A DNA stretch of 64,000 bases from Arenibacter sp. P308M17 (lineage in GTDB: Bacteria; Bacteroidota; Bacteroidia; Flavobacteriales; Flavobacteriaceae): NCBI RefSeq assembly GCF_003426735.1, contig NZ_QVON01000005.1, positions 124,001-188,000 on the forward strand, in the 5' to 3' direction. The position numbers were made by a program, and so were the translations under genes. A model generated the notes under the pieces. The model was not told the DNA's origin. It searched no databases and worked only from the letters and a program-made list of their open reading frames with translations. Below, one piece after another: positions 27,504 through 35,385 of the stretch (the first letter of the stretch is position 1; each line of letters opens with the position of its first letter).

Positions 27504-29252
27504 ATGAAATATGATTTAGGAAAACTTTACGGAATTGCATTTTGGGCGAGCGTTATTGGAATGTTCGCCTTTATTTTTGATTTTGGTTTTTCCCAAACTA
27601 CATTGGTTCAACAGATCATTGATGGATTTTACTTTTTGGTCATAGCCTTGGGGTTAACATCGACCGCTGCAAGATATTATGATAATCCTGATTTGTTGAA
27701 GCGTAAAGTAGCCATTTTCGATATTATTTCGGTAGCATATACCCTTTATATATTTTATATGTACCTCTTTGTAGGGGAGGCATTTAAAACCGATCTGATA
27801 TTGGAAAACCCCCTTTGGGTAGTTTTGGCGGTTATTTTGTCGTTTTTCAGGGAATTTTCGGAACAAAGGTTGAATTTGAGCAGAACCTACTTTAATCCCG
27901 CACAAATATTCATTTTAAGTTTTTTGACCATTATTGTTCTGGGCTCCCTATTGTTGATGTTGCCCAAGGCTACACATAACGGGATTTCGTTTGTAGATGC
28001 CCTGTTTACCTCGACCAGTGCGGTTTGTGTAACGGGATTGATCGTAGTGGACACAGCTACCTATTTCACACTTTTTGGTCAATCCATCATTTTGTTCTTA
28101 ATACAGATCGGGGGTTTGGGAATATTGACTTTTGCGAGTTACTTCAGTTATTTTTTTAAAGGGGGCAGTACCTACGAGAATCAATTGACCTTAAGTGAAA
28201 TGACCAACTCCCAAAAAATAGGTGATGTTTTTAGTACCTTGAAGAGTATTATTGTAATTACCGCCATTGTTGAATCAACGGCCGCAGTACTTATTTTCTT
28301 TACCTTGGATAACACGTTGATCAATAATTTTTCGGACAAGGCGTTCTTTTCCATCTTCCACTCGATCTCTGCATTTTGTAATGCAGGTTTTTCAACCTTA
28401 AGCAATGGTATTTATGAAACAGGGTTTAACTTTAACTACCCTTTACAGCTTATAATCATATTTACCTTTGTATTGGGTGGCCTAGGGTTTCCAATTGTTG
28501 TGAATATTGTTCGATTTATTAAGCACAAGTTGATCAATATGTTCCGTTTCAATTCCAAAGAAAAAACCCATAAACCTTGGGTACTGAATATGAATAGTAG
28601 AATTACGCTTGTTACCACTTTTTCCCTTACAGCGGTAGCTTTTATCTTTTTTTTACTGTTGGAATACAATAATACACTGGCAGAGCATTCGTTCTTCGGA
28701 AAATTGGTACATGCCCTATTTGGTGCCGCAACCCCAAGAACGGCCGGTTTCAATTCTGTGGATATGACCGCCCTGGCTTTTCCTACGGTAATGATTACTT
28801 TTTTATTGATGTGGATTGGGGCATCACCGGCCTCTACCGGAGGTGGTATCAAAACCAGTACCTTTGCCATAGCAACACTGAATATTCTGAGTTTGGCAAA
28901 GGGAAAACAGCGCATAGAGGTGTATAGGAGGGAAATTGCGGATATTTCTGTAAAACGGGCATTCGCAACCATAGCGTTGTCGTTGATCGTAATTGGTTCG
29001 GGAATTGTACTCATCACTATTTTTGACCCGGAAAAGGGGCTGTTGAATATTGCATTCGAGAGCTTTTCGGCCTACAGTACCGTGGGCTTGAGTTTGGGCA
29101 TTACGGGCCAACTAAGCACTGTTAGTAAATGTATTGTAATTGCCATAATGTTTGTGGGAAGGGTAAGTATGCTCTCGATAATTGTGGCCGTTTTTAAAAA
29201 AATTAAACATAAAAATTATCGCTATCCCAGCGAGGAAATCACTATCAATTAA
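27504..29252 (+). CDS. trkH: TrkH/KtrB-type potassium uptake transmembrane subunit
   Basis: 582-residue membrane protein that forms the K+ pore of a Trk/Ktr system. An N-terminal set of four or so helices (residues ~10-110) precedes the conserved pore domain. The four P-loop selectivity segments are visible: TSAVCVTGL (~175), SAFCNAGFST (~290), TPRTAGFNSV (~410) and SAYSTVGLSL (~523), each with the filter glycine. The trkA gene encoding the cytoplasmic regulatory subunit lies 370 bp downstream, separated by repeats, so the two probably work together even if not tightly co-transcribed. Extra N-terminal helices are common in Bacteroidota TrkH. Confidence 0.93.
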   Translation: MKYDLGKLYGIAFWASVIGMFAFIFDFGFSQTTLVQQIIDGFYFLVIALGLTSTAARYYDNPDLLKRKVAIFDIISVAYTLYIFYMYLFVGEAFKTDLILENPLWVVLAVILSFFREFSEQRLNLSRTYFNPAQIFILSFLTIIVLGSLLLMLPKATHNGISFVDALFTSTSAVCVTGLIVVDTATYFTLFGQSIILFLIQIGGLGILTFASYFSYFFKGGSTYENQLTLSEMTNSQKIGDVFSTLKSIIVITAIVESTAAVLIFFTLDNTLINNFSDKAFFSIFHSISAFCNAGFSTLSNGIYETGFNFNYPLQLIIIFTFVLGGLGFPIVVNIVRFIKHKLINMFRFNSKEKTHKPWVLNMNSRITLVTTFSLTAVAFIFFLLLEYNNTLAEHSFFGKLVHALFGAATPRTAGFNSVDMTALAFPTVMITFLLMWIGASPASTGGGIKTSTFAIATLNILSLAKGKQRIEVYRREIADISVKRAFATIALSLIVIGSGIVLITIFDPEKGLLNIAFESFSAYSTVGLSLGITGQLSTVSKCIVIAIMFVGRVSMLSIIVAVFKKIKHKNYRYPSEEITIN

Positions 29253-29622
29253 AAACTAAATGAAACCGACATGTATAAAATAATCTTTAAGTACAAAGGT
29301 GAAGGATTATTTTAAAACATCAAACCTGTCTGTACCATCGGGGAAGGTTACACCCGCCAGTCCGCCCGTTCCGGTACGGACGGGAATGACTTTGTCGGGC
29401 TGGTGTGACATTTGAAAAACAATAAATATAAACACATGAAACAAGCATTAATAAATTTTAAAAATTACTTCACAAAAGGCAATGTTTAAAATTCCTGCCT
29501 TGCCGGCAGGCAGGTTTAATGTGAGAGCGTAGCGGTTACATACGTTCTCAACCTGCCCGACTAGCCGTTCAGGCGGGTTTTTTAATTAGCTTATTTTTAA
29601 ATAATTGCAAAAATTTAAACGT
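29253..29622. repeat. Repeat-filled gap between trkH and trkA
   Basis: Two GC-rich palindromic blocks lie in AT-rich DNA. One at 29360-29386 is a 27-bp sequence (hairpin CCCGT-T-CCG / CGG-ACGGG) found again identically at 40562-40588. The other, 29490-29586, has CTGCCTTGCCGGCAGGCAG and ends with a stem AACCTGCCCGA/TCAGGCGGGTT followed by six T, which looks like an intrinsic terminator. No coding sequence. Confidence 0.65.
29546..29586 (+). terminator. Terminator-like hairpin with T tract
   Basis: AACCTGCCCGA pairs with TCAGGCGGGTT (one wobble, one mismatch) over a short loop and is followed by TTTTTT. It lies 36 bp before the trkA start. It may end any transcript from trkH, and it uses arms of the interspersed GC-rich repeat family. 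Confidence 0.45.
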
Positions 29623-30306
29623 ATGAAATACATCATTGTAGGTCTAGGTAGTTTTGGAGCATCATTGGCAGCTAAATTAACTGCACAGGGAAATGAAGTT
29701 ATAGGCATTGATAACCGTATGAACAAGGTGGATCTGTACAAAGAGAAAATTTCACATACCATCTGTATGGATGCCACGGACGAATTTACGGTTTCCGGGC
29801 TGCCGCTTAAGGAAACCGATATTGTTATCATTGCCATAGGTGAGGATCAAGGAGCCAATGTAATGGTCACGGCCCTATTTAAAAATTTGCAGGTGAAACG
29901 ATTGATCAGCAGGGCTATAGACCGGTTGCACGAAAAAGTGCTCATGGCGATCGGAGTAGACGAAATTGTACGTCCCGAAGAGGAAACCGCAGAGCGTTGG
30001 GCCAAAAAGTTATGTTTGACCAATGTGGTGGATTCATTTGAATTAAGCGATGACTTTAGTATCATTGAAGTGGAAGTTCCGAAAAGGTTTGTTGGAAAAA
30101 CGATCAAAGAAATTGAATTACGGTCTACATTCAACCTTTTGGCTTTAACAACAATTAAAAAAACAGAAGTTAAAAGTGTTGTTGGAAAGACTCGAAACGA
30201 AGATAGGGTCCAAGGGGTGGCATCGCCGAATACAGTATTGAATGCAAATGATATTTTGGTGATTTATGGCGCCAACAACGATTTGCGAAACTTTACAAAC
30301 CAATAG
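29623..30306 (+). CDS. trkA: TrkA family potassium uptake regulatory protein (RCK domain)
   Basis: 227 residues; the ATG is chosen over an upstream in-frame TTG because KYIIVGLGSFG then starts correctly. The N-terminal RCK Rossmann fold carries GLGSFGASLA for NAD(H) binding and an acidic residue at the end of strand 2 (GIDNRMNKV). The C-terminal half (IIEVEVPKRFVGKTIKEIEL to LVIYGANNDL) is the TrkA_C domain that senses ligands. One RCK unit plus one TrkA_C per chain is the KtrA/short TrkA form, which assembles as an octameric ring under TrkH. Confidence 0.94.
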   Translation: MKYIIVGLGSFGASLAAKLTAQGNEVIGIDNRMNKVDLYKEKISHTICMDATDEFTVSGLPLKETDIVIIAIGEDQGANVMVTALFKNLQVKRLISRAIDRLHEKVLMAIGVDEIVRPEEETAERWAKKLCLTNVVDSFELSDDFSIIEVEVPKRFVGKTIKEIELRSTFNLLALTTIKKTEVKSVVGKTRNEDRVQGVASPNTVLNANDILVIYGANNDLRNFTNQ

Positions 30307-30333
30307 CCAAACTTTTTTTGGAGCAGAAAAAAT

Positions 30334-30468
30334 ACTAGAATTGAGATGTTAGATGCTAGATGTTAGATACTGGATGCTAGATTTTAGATTCTAGATAGAT
30401 ACTAGATGTTAGAATTGAGATGCTTGATTTAGAGCTAACTTTCAACATTCAAACTTTCAACATTCAAA
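30334..30468. repeat. Degenerate TAGATGCTAGATGTTAGA tandem repeat and a 15-bp perfect duplicate
   Basis: Between trkA and the small membrane protein gene, 30334-30425 is built from short units related to TTAGATGCTAGA, with TACTAGA-type ends repeated. Next to it CTTTCAACATTCAAA occurs twice in perfect tandem (30439-30453, 30454-30468). No open frame or transposase is associated. The remainder of this 385-bp gap shows nothing else. Confidence 0.65.
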
Positions 30469-30688
30469 CTTGCCCTTGAACCTTGAACCATTGAATAGGG
30501 CATAGTCAGTTTCAATTTTTTTATTAGCGGTCGATTGCATTAATAAATTTCGTTATTGAATTAGAGTTGGTTGAAATAAAAGATTAACTTTAAATGGTCC
30601 CTTTTATATAATTTATGTAAGGGAAAAGTCAGATCAAGAATAATCACTAAATAATCATACACATAAATTTTAATATCTTAAACCTTAA

Positions 30689-30859
<171 letters not shown>

Positions 30860-31278
30860 TATTTTCAGGACAATGGAGTTATAACCACCGGCCGAATATG
30901 GCTGGAGGTGTTGCTTCATTGGTGTGGAAATCAATGATGGACAGGTCGATCAAAAGATGCTCCCACCCTTGGGTCGGGCCAACCCATGCCGTTCGGACAG
31001 GCCAGCCTGTTCGTCCGACAGGATTACGATTCCCCCCATGCCATTATGACGGGCCGGCCTTTTTACCGGTTCCGATAGCTATCGGAACGGGTGGTGCAAA
31101 GTATAAAAGAAATTTTGTAGTTGTTGGCTGCCAATTTTGGAATTGGAAATCATAAATAAATCTTTCGGATATTATGGATTCCAAGTGTAAAGTGTAACTT
31201 ATTTTGTTGATAGATAACAAATATAAAAAGAAATCCATTTAATATTTTGCCTGATCTTCCTGATTTCGGCTTAGTCCT
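30860..31278. repeat. Non-coding gap with palindromes
   Basis: GC-rich inverted repeats occupy part of this 419-bp gap: GGTCGGGCC...GTTCGGACAGGCC units at 30970-31025 and a 20-bp perfect palindrome GTTCCGATAGCTATCGGAAC at about 31070-31090. An 85-codon open frame through the repeats has no homology and repetitive composition, so no gene is called. Confidence 0.6.
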
Positions 31279-32295
31279 ATGACACAGATCAATCCTAAAA
31301 TAATTCGACAAATATTTAGTTTGCTACTCATTATTCTGTTGGGCGGACTAATTTTTCAGGCAATACTTCCTTATTTTTCAGGTATTTTGGGAGCCATAAC
31401 CATTTATGTGCTTTTGCGGGCACCCATGGCCAAACTCATAGATAAAGGGTGGCCTCCAAATCTGGCAGCCATTACCTTACTTATAGGATCATTTATTTGT
31501 ATTTTATTGCCTGTATCAGGAATTGTTCTGATGCTGGGAAATAAAGTAGAAAGTGCCATTAAGAATTCTGAAAAAGTAATTTCTGCCGTGAAATCCCAAC
31601 TGACCACTTTGGAAAACAAATTTGGATATGATTTTACCTCCCAAATTGATGCCAGTGGGGTCTCTACATGGCTTTCCAAAAATCTTCAGGGCTTCGCCGG
31701 GGGAACCTTCAATATTTTTATTGCCATTGCCATCATGTATTTCTTGCTTTTTTATATGCTCACCAATCGTAGGCAATTGCGCGAATCTTTATTCGATTAT
31801 ATTCCTATAAGCAAGGAAAATTTAAAAATAATAGGTGGGGAAGTTAGGGCAATGGTACGTTCCAATGCTTTGGGTATACCTTTGGTGGCCTTGGCCCAAG
31901 GGATTATTGCGCTTATTGGGTTTTTAATATTTGGAGTTCAGGCTCCCTTTTTCTGGGCGGTTATTGTTACCATAGGCTCAATGGTTCCTTTTATAGGCTC
32001 TTTGTTGGGAATAGTTCCGGTCTTTATATTATCGCTCTCCGAAGGCAATACTTTTGAAGCATGGGGAATTTTGCTCTATGGTGTAATCGTTGTAGGGGCA
32101 ACGGATAATATATTTCGGCTTTACGTTCTTAAGAAATTGGACAATGTACATCCCTTGATTACACTGATCGGCGTAATTGTAGGTGTCCCTATCTTTGGGT
32201 TTATTGGCCTCATATTTGGCCCCATCCTTATTAGCCTTTTCCTGATTACCGTGCGGATGTATAAAAAGGAATACGCCCAGGGGAACCCACGCTAA
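31279..32295 (+). CDS. AI-2E family (PerM/UPF0118) transporter
   Basis: 338-residue inner-membrane protein of the AI-2 exporter / PerM family. N-terminal helices (LLLIILLGGLIFQAILPYF), a long soluble loop around residues 85-140 (SAIKNSEKVISAVKSQL), then the C-terminal helices with AQGIIALIGFLIFGVQAPFFWA, GSMVPFIGSLLGIVP and LIFGPILISLFL are standard. Family members have been linked to export of small molecules and to Na+(Li+)/H+ antiport, so the substrate is open. The last codons (GNPR-stop) lie within the left arm and loop of a hairpin, see the following repeat. Confidence 0.9.
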   Translation: MTQINPKIIRQIFSLLLIILLGGLIFQAILPYFSGILGAITIYVLLRAPMAKLIDKGWPPNLAAITLLIGSFICILLPVSGIVLMLGNKVESAIKNSEKVISAVKSQLTTLENKFGYDFTSQIDASGVSTWLSKNLQGFAGGTFNIFIAIAIMYFLLFYMLTNRRQLRESLFDYIPISKENLKIIGGEVRAMVRSNALGIPLVALAQGIIALIGFLIFGVQAPFFWAVIVTIGSMVPFIGSLLGIVPVFILSLSEGNTFEAWGILLYGVIVVGATDNIFRLYVLKKLDNVHPLITLIGVIVGVPIFGFIGLIFGPILISLFLITVRMYKKEYAQGNPR

Positions 32296-32380
32296 ATTAA
32301 CGTGGGTTCGACATTAAAAATAATTTCAAGACATTGATTTAGTGTAAATTAAGAAATTGCTACAATCCCCTAGGAGTCGA
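32283..32380. repeat. Hairpin over the stop codon plus partial copy of the 9013-type element
   Basis: GAACCCACG (32283-32291) and CGTGGGTTC (32301-32309) form a perfect 9-bp stem whose loop contains the transporter stop codon. From about 32300 the DNA follows the left end of the 9013-9260 element (AACGTGGGTTCGA, then ACATTGATTTAG, GTAAATTAA and GAGTCGAGAGGTT). It appears to be a diverged, truncated copy. The rest of the gap to csbD has only a terminator. Confidence 0.6.
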
Positions 32381-32479
32381 GAGGTTTTAGACAGGTATAT
32401 CCTTAAAAAGAGGGTTCACTATTGATTGTAATCGGGATGTGGCTGTTTGGACGGCAGAAGGGGATGAATGGGTCAACAT

Positions 32480-32511
32480 AAAAATAAACAACCCCCACAC
32501 AATGGTAGGGG
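32480..32511 (-). terminator. Intrinsic terminator of csbD
   Basis: Read on the minus strand, CCCCTAC and GTGGGGG form a 7-bp stem (one wobble) followed by TTGTTTATTTT. It lies about 35 bp after the csbD stop, in the right orientation. Confidence 0.6.
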
Positions 32512-32546
32512 CTGCCGCAATGGGATATACATTTCTAGGCGTGAGG

Positions 32547-32732
32547 CTACATATTGTCGATTTCCTCTTTTAATTGCTCTTTTTTCTTACCGGTCTTTTC
32601 TTGCAACCTGCCTAAGAATTCGTCAAACTTACCTTCTGAATACGTTAGGTCATTGTCTGTAAGGTCGCCGTATTTTTGTTTGAACTTACCTTTGACCTGT
32701 TTCCATTTTCCTTCCAATTGATCACTGTTCAT
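32547..32732 (-). CDS. CsbD family stress-response protein
   Basis: 61-residue hydrophilic protein. The CsbD signature is clear: MNSDQLEGKWKQVKGKFKQK followed by YGDLTDNDLTYSEGK, then a Lys/Glu-rich helix. CsbD proteins are abundant general-stress proteins of unknown mechanism, cytoplasmic and small. Length is normal for the family. It is monocistronic, with its own terminator. Confidence 0.93.
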   Translation of the reverse strand: MNSDQLEGKWKQVKGKFKQKYGDLTDNDLTYSEGKFDEFLGRLQEKTGKKKEQLKEEIDNM

Positions 32733-33048
32733 AATATTTTTCTATTTATGGTCTGCATAAAAAGCGCAGACGGGTTAATAATTCAACTCTTATAAAGGTA
32801 TGCCTAAACACCACAAGGGAATGGTTCAAAAGATTCCATTTTTGACCCATTTACTTGATAATGAAAATTTTATGATTTCTTTAGGATAAATGTTCTCCGC
32901 TCCTTCGTGCGGGCCTGCCTGTTCGTTAGACATGGTTTACCTCTCCTTGGGAGAGGTCGGAACTGCTTTTTCAGCAGTTCCGGGTGAGGTAAAATAAAAA
33001 ATTTTATGATTTCTCTAATAAAATAGGTTTCCAAATCCCCAATATCAA
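32733..33048. repeat. Non-coding gap with hairpins between csbD and tamA-like gene
   Basis: The 316-bp gap contains nested hairpins at 32936-32994: ACCTCTCC-TTGG-GAGAGGT, and a perfect GGAACTGCT/AGCAGTTCC stem at 32959-32981, enclosed by TTTACCTC...GAGGTAAA. This block could end the minus-strand tamB-tamA transcript. No gene is seen. Confidence 0.6.
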
Positions 33049-35385
33049 TTAAAAAGGGTATCCGATGGCAAAATTAAAGATGAGGTTATTACTGCCCCCA
33101 TCAAAGAAGGGAATTCTTAAACGTTCCCCTTCGGGCAGGTAGGGTACCTGTAAGGGAGAAGCAAAATCGAAGCGGAGGACAAAGCTTTGTATGTCTACCC
33201 TAAGGCCCAAGCCTAGGCCAATGCCCAATTCCTTGGCCCAATTCGAGCCAAATTTTCCTTTGGCGAGCAATTCTTCGTTGAACTCTCTACTCACTGTAGA
33301 TGCGTCGGCAGGAATCTCTATTTCATTGGTCAGCCAGACGTTTCCGGCATCGGCAAAAATAGCTCCTTTAAAATAGGACCAAATTGGAAATCGGTATTCC
33401 AGATTGGCTTCCAGCTTTAGGTTGCCCGATTGATCGAAAAAGGAGGAGTTCCCATTTTCGTCGGAACTGAAGGTGCCAGGTCCGAGCGATCTAATATTAA
33501 ATGCCCTAACACTATAGGGCCCTCCGGAAAAAAATTGCTTTACAAAGGGTAGGGTGGAAGAGTTGCCATAGGGAATACCCCAACCGCCATAAATTCTGGT
33601 CACCAAAGCCTGTTCTTTATTCCATTTTATATAGTACCGTAAATCAATATCGGCCTTGGCATATTGGGCATACTCAAGTCCAAAAATGGTAGTCTTTGAA
33701 CCACTAAGGAGGTTTAAGGTGTTCCCGGCGATATCCAAATTTGTAGAAAGAAAAAAAGGATTTCCTCTATTGGAGTCTACCAATTCGTTGTAGGTGAAGG
33801 TATAATTTAGTCCGGCAATGAACTGCTGTTCAAAACTTTGGCTTAGAAACGGATTATTTTCTAAAATGGCCAAAAACTCTTCCGTGGTGTTGGATAGATT
33901 TACATAGTTGACATTGATCGGGTTAAGTTCGTGGTACGCGAACCTATTGGCATTCCACGTATATCCAAAAGAGGTATTGAACGAGCTTAAGGTGTATAAT
34001 TTGCTTCTCTTTAGGAAATCGGTTCCCAAACTTATTTTGGTCTTGGGTACCGCATATTTAAAACTTCTGGGTGAAAACGGAAGGAGGGAGGGGATGACCA
34101 GATCGGCCTTCAACCCCCCTGCAATGCTGCTGAGGCCCGTATTCTTTCCACCTGAAAGCTGTGATTCATAGGCAAAGTTCCCGGTTATGCCAAAGGTCTC
34201 GCCCCCCCTGAACAGATTCCTATTATTATAGGTAACGGCTACTCCGGGACCTGCAAAACCATTGGATTTGGTTACCCCCTGTAATTCCGCACGTACCGAT
34301 CTTTTGGTGAGTGGCGAAAGGTATATATCGGCGGAAAGGGATCCGGTACTATCGGTCCCCACGGTATCTATGGCGTTAAATCTAATATTTACAAATTTAT
34401 ACGTGCCCAGGGAGGAAAGGCGATTACTGGTTAAGCGTGCGGTTTTTGAGTTGTATTTTTGACCTGGCGCGAACAAAATATAAGGCTCCAGTTTTTTGGG
34501 TTTAAAAAATTCTTCTTTCTGAAAAAAACTTAGACCGTTGATCGTTGAGGTTTTGGGGGGGCTAAGGGTATCCGTATCAATGGAATAGTTGGGAAAAATG
34601 GAAATGGAATCTATGGTATAGGGAATAAGTGACTTTTTGGGAACGTTTTTTTTAAGCCTGAGAAATAGATCGAACTTTTTGTTGTCATAGCGATTGGTAT
34701 CGACTTCAAAAATTAAAAAATCCGGGTTAAAATTGTAATATCCCATTTGTTTTAGTTCCTGGTCTATACGTTCCCTTTCATATTTCATGAGTTCCAGGTC
34801 GAATCGTTTTCCCGACTTTATTTGGGTTTGGACCAGGGCTTTGGATATATCGTTATAAATAGGCAGGGAATCCTTATCCAATTTGAATTGTCCCAAGGTA
34901 TAGGGCTGTTGGAGTTCCGCGCGGAACCTTAGTGCCGCATGTTTTTGGGTACTGTCCAATTCGGAGGATACATCGCTGTAAAAATAACCGCGATTGTCCA
35001 AACGGTTCAACATGAGTTGCTCTATGCGTTCCGGGTTTACATCGGATAGATATACCGGTTCTTCCCCCAATTTTTTATTGAGCCATCGGTTTAAAAAACC
35101 CGGATTTTTTTTCTGTGCCTTGTAATGGAAGTACAGACCCGGTCTTATTCCCAGTATCTTTGAATTTGGTTCGGGTTCCAAAAGGGTATGCAGTTCCTGG
35201 GAGATTTTTTTTGTATTCCCTATTTCCTTTTTGGCTTCAATATTGATCTTGGAACCTGTATATAAAGCTTTCCCCTTCGGAATATATTTATGTACACTAC
35301 AGGAAGATAGACTTACCACCAGTAGTAGTGCAAGGGCGTAGTAATATGTGATGGAAATTTTCAAAATATTATTCTTTTTTATCAT
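33049..35385 (-). CDS. tamA: TamA/BamA-type (Omp85) outer-membrane assembly protein
   Basis: 778-residue lipoprotein-type Omp85 protein (VVSLSSC signal). The N-terminal half holds POTRA-like domains (PERIEQLMLNRLDNRGYFYSDV; ELMKYERERIDQELKQMGYY). The C-terminal half is a 16-strand surface-antigen barrel with the L6-type signature FSGGPYSVRAFNIRSLGPG and a closing strand ending FNFAIGYPF. It overlaps the upstream tamB-like gene by 17 bp, so both belong to one operon. The pair would insert selected outer-membrane proteins or link inner and outer membranes. Bacteroidota TamA proteins are often lipoproteins, as here. Confidence 0.9.
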   Translation of the reverse strand: MIKKNNILKISITYYYALALLLVVSLSSCSVHKYIPKGKALYTGSKINIEAKKEIGNTKKISQELHTLLEPEPNSKILGIRPGLYFHYKAQKKNPGFLNRWLNKKLGEEPVYLSDVNPERIEQLMLNRLDNRGYFYSDVSSELDSTQKHAALRFRAELQQPYTLGQFKLDKDSLPIYNDISKALVQTQIKSGKRFDLELMKYERERIDQELKQMGYYNFNPDFLIFEVDTNRYDNKKFDLFLRLKKNVPKKSLIPYTIDSISIFPNYSIDTDTLSPPKTSTINGLSFFQKEEFFKPKKLEPYILFAPGQKYNSKTARLTSNRLSSLGTYKFVNIRFNAIDTVGTDSTGSLSADIYLSPLTKRSVRAELQGVTKSNGFAGPGVAVTYNNRNLFRGGETFGITGNFAYESQLSGGKNTGLSSIAGGLKADLVIPSLLPFSPRSFKYAVPKTKISLGTDFLKRSKLYTLSSFNTSFGYTWNANRFAYHELNPINVNYVNLSNTTEEFLAILENNPFLSQSFEQQFIAGLNYTFTYNELVDSNRGNPFFLSTNLDIAGNTLNLLSGSKTTIFGLEYAQYAKADIDLRYYIKWNKEQALVTRIYGGWGIPYGNSSTLPFVKQFFSGGPYSVRAFNIRSLGPGTFSSDENGNSSFFDQSGNLKLEANLEYRFPIWSYFKGAIFADAGNVWLTNEIEIPADASTVSREFNEELLAKGKFGSNWAKELGIGLGLGLRVDIQSFVLRFDFASPLQVPYLPEGERLRIPFFDGGSNNLIFNFAIGYPF

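Noticed and set aside
28436-29017. 193-codon minus-strand frame within trkH
   Set aside because: The + strand encodes TrkH with all four selectivity-filter segments; the antisense frame has no support.
30334-30425. Possible CRISPR array
   Set aside because: Units are short, degenerate and directly abutting, with no spacers of regular length and no cas genes in the window.
30898-31155. 85-codon open frame after the Lmo0937-type gene
   Set aside because: It runs through GC-rich palindromic repeats and has no homology or ribosome binding site.
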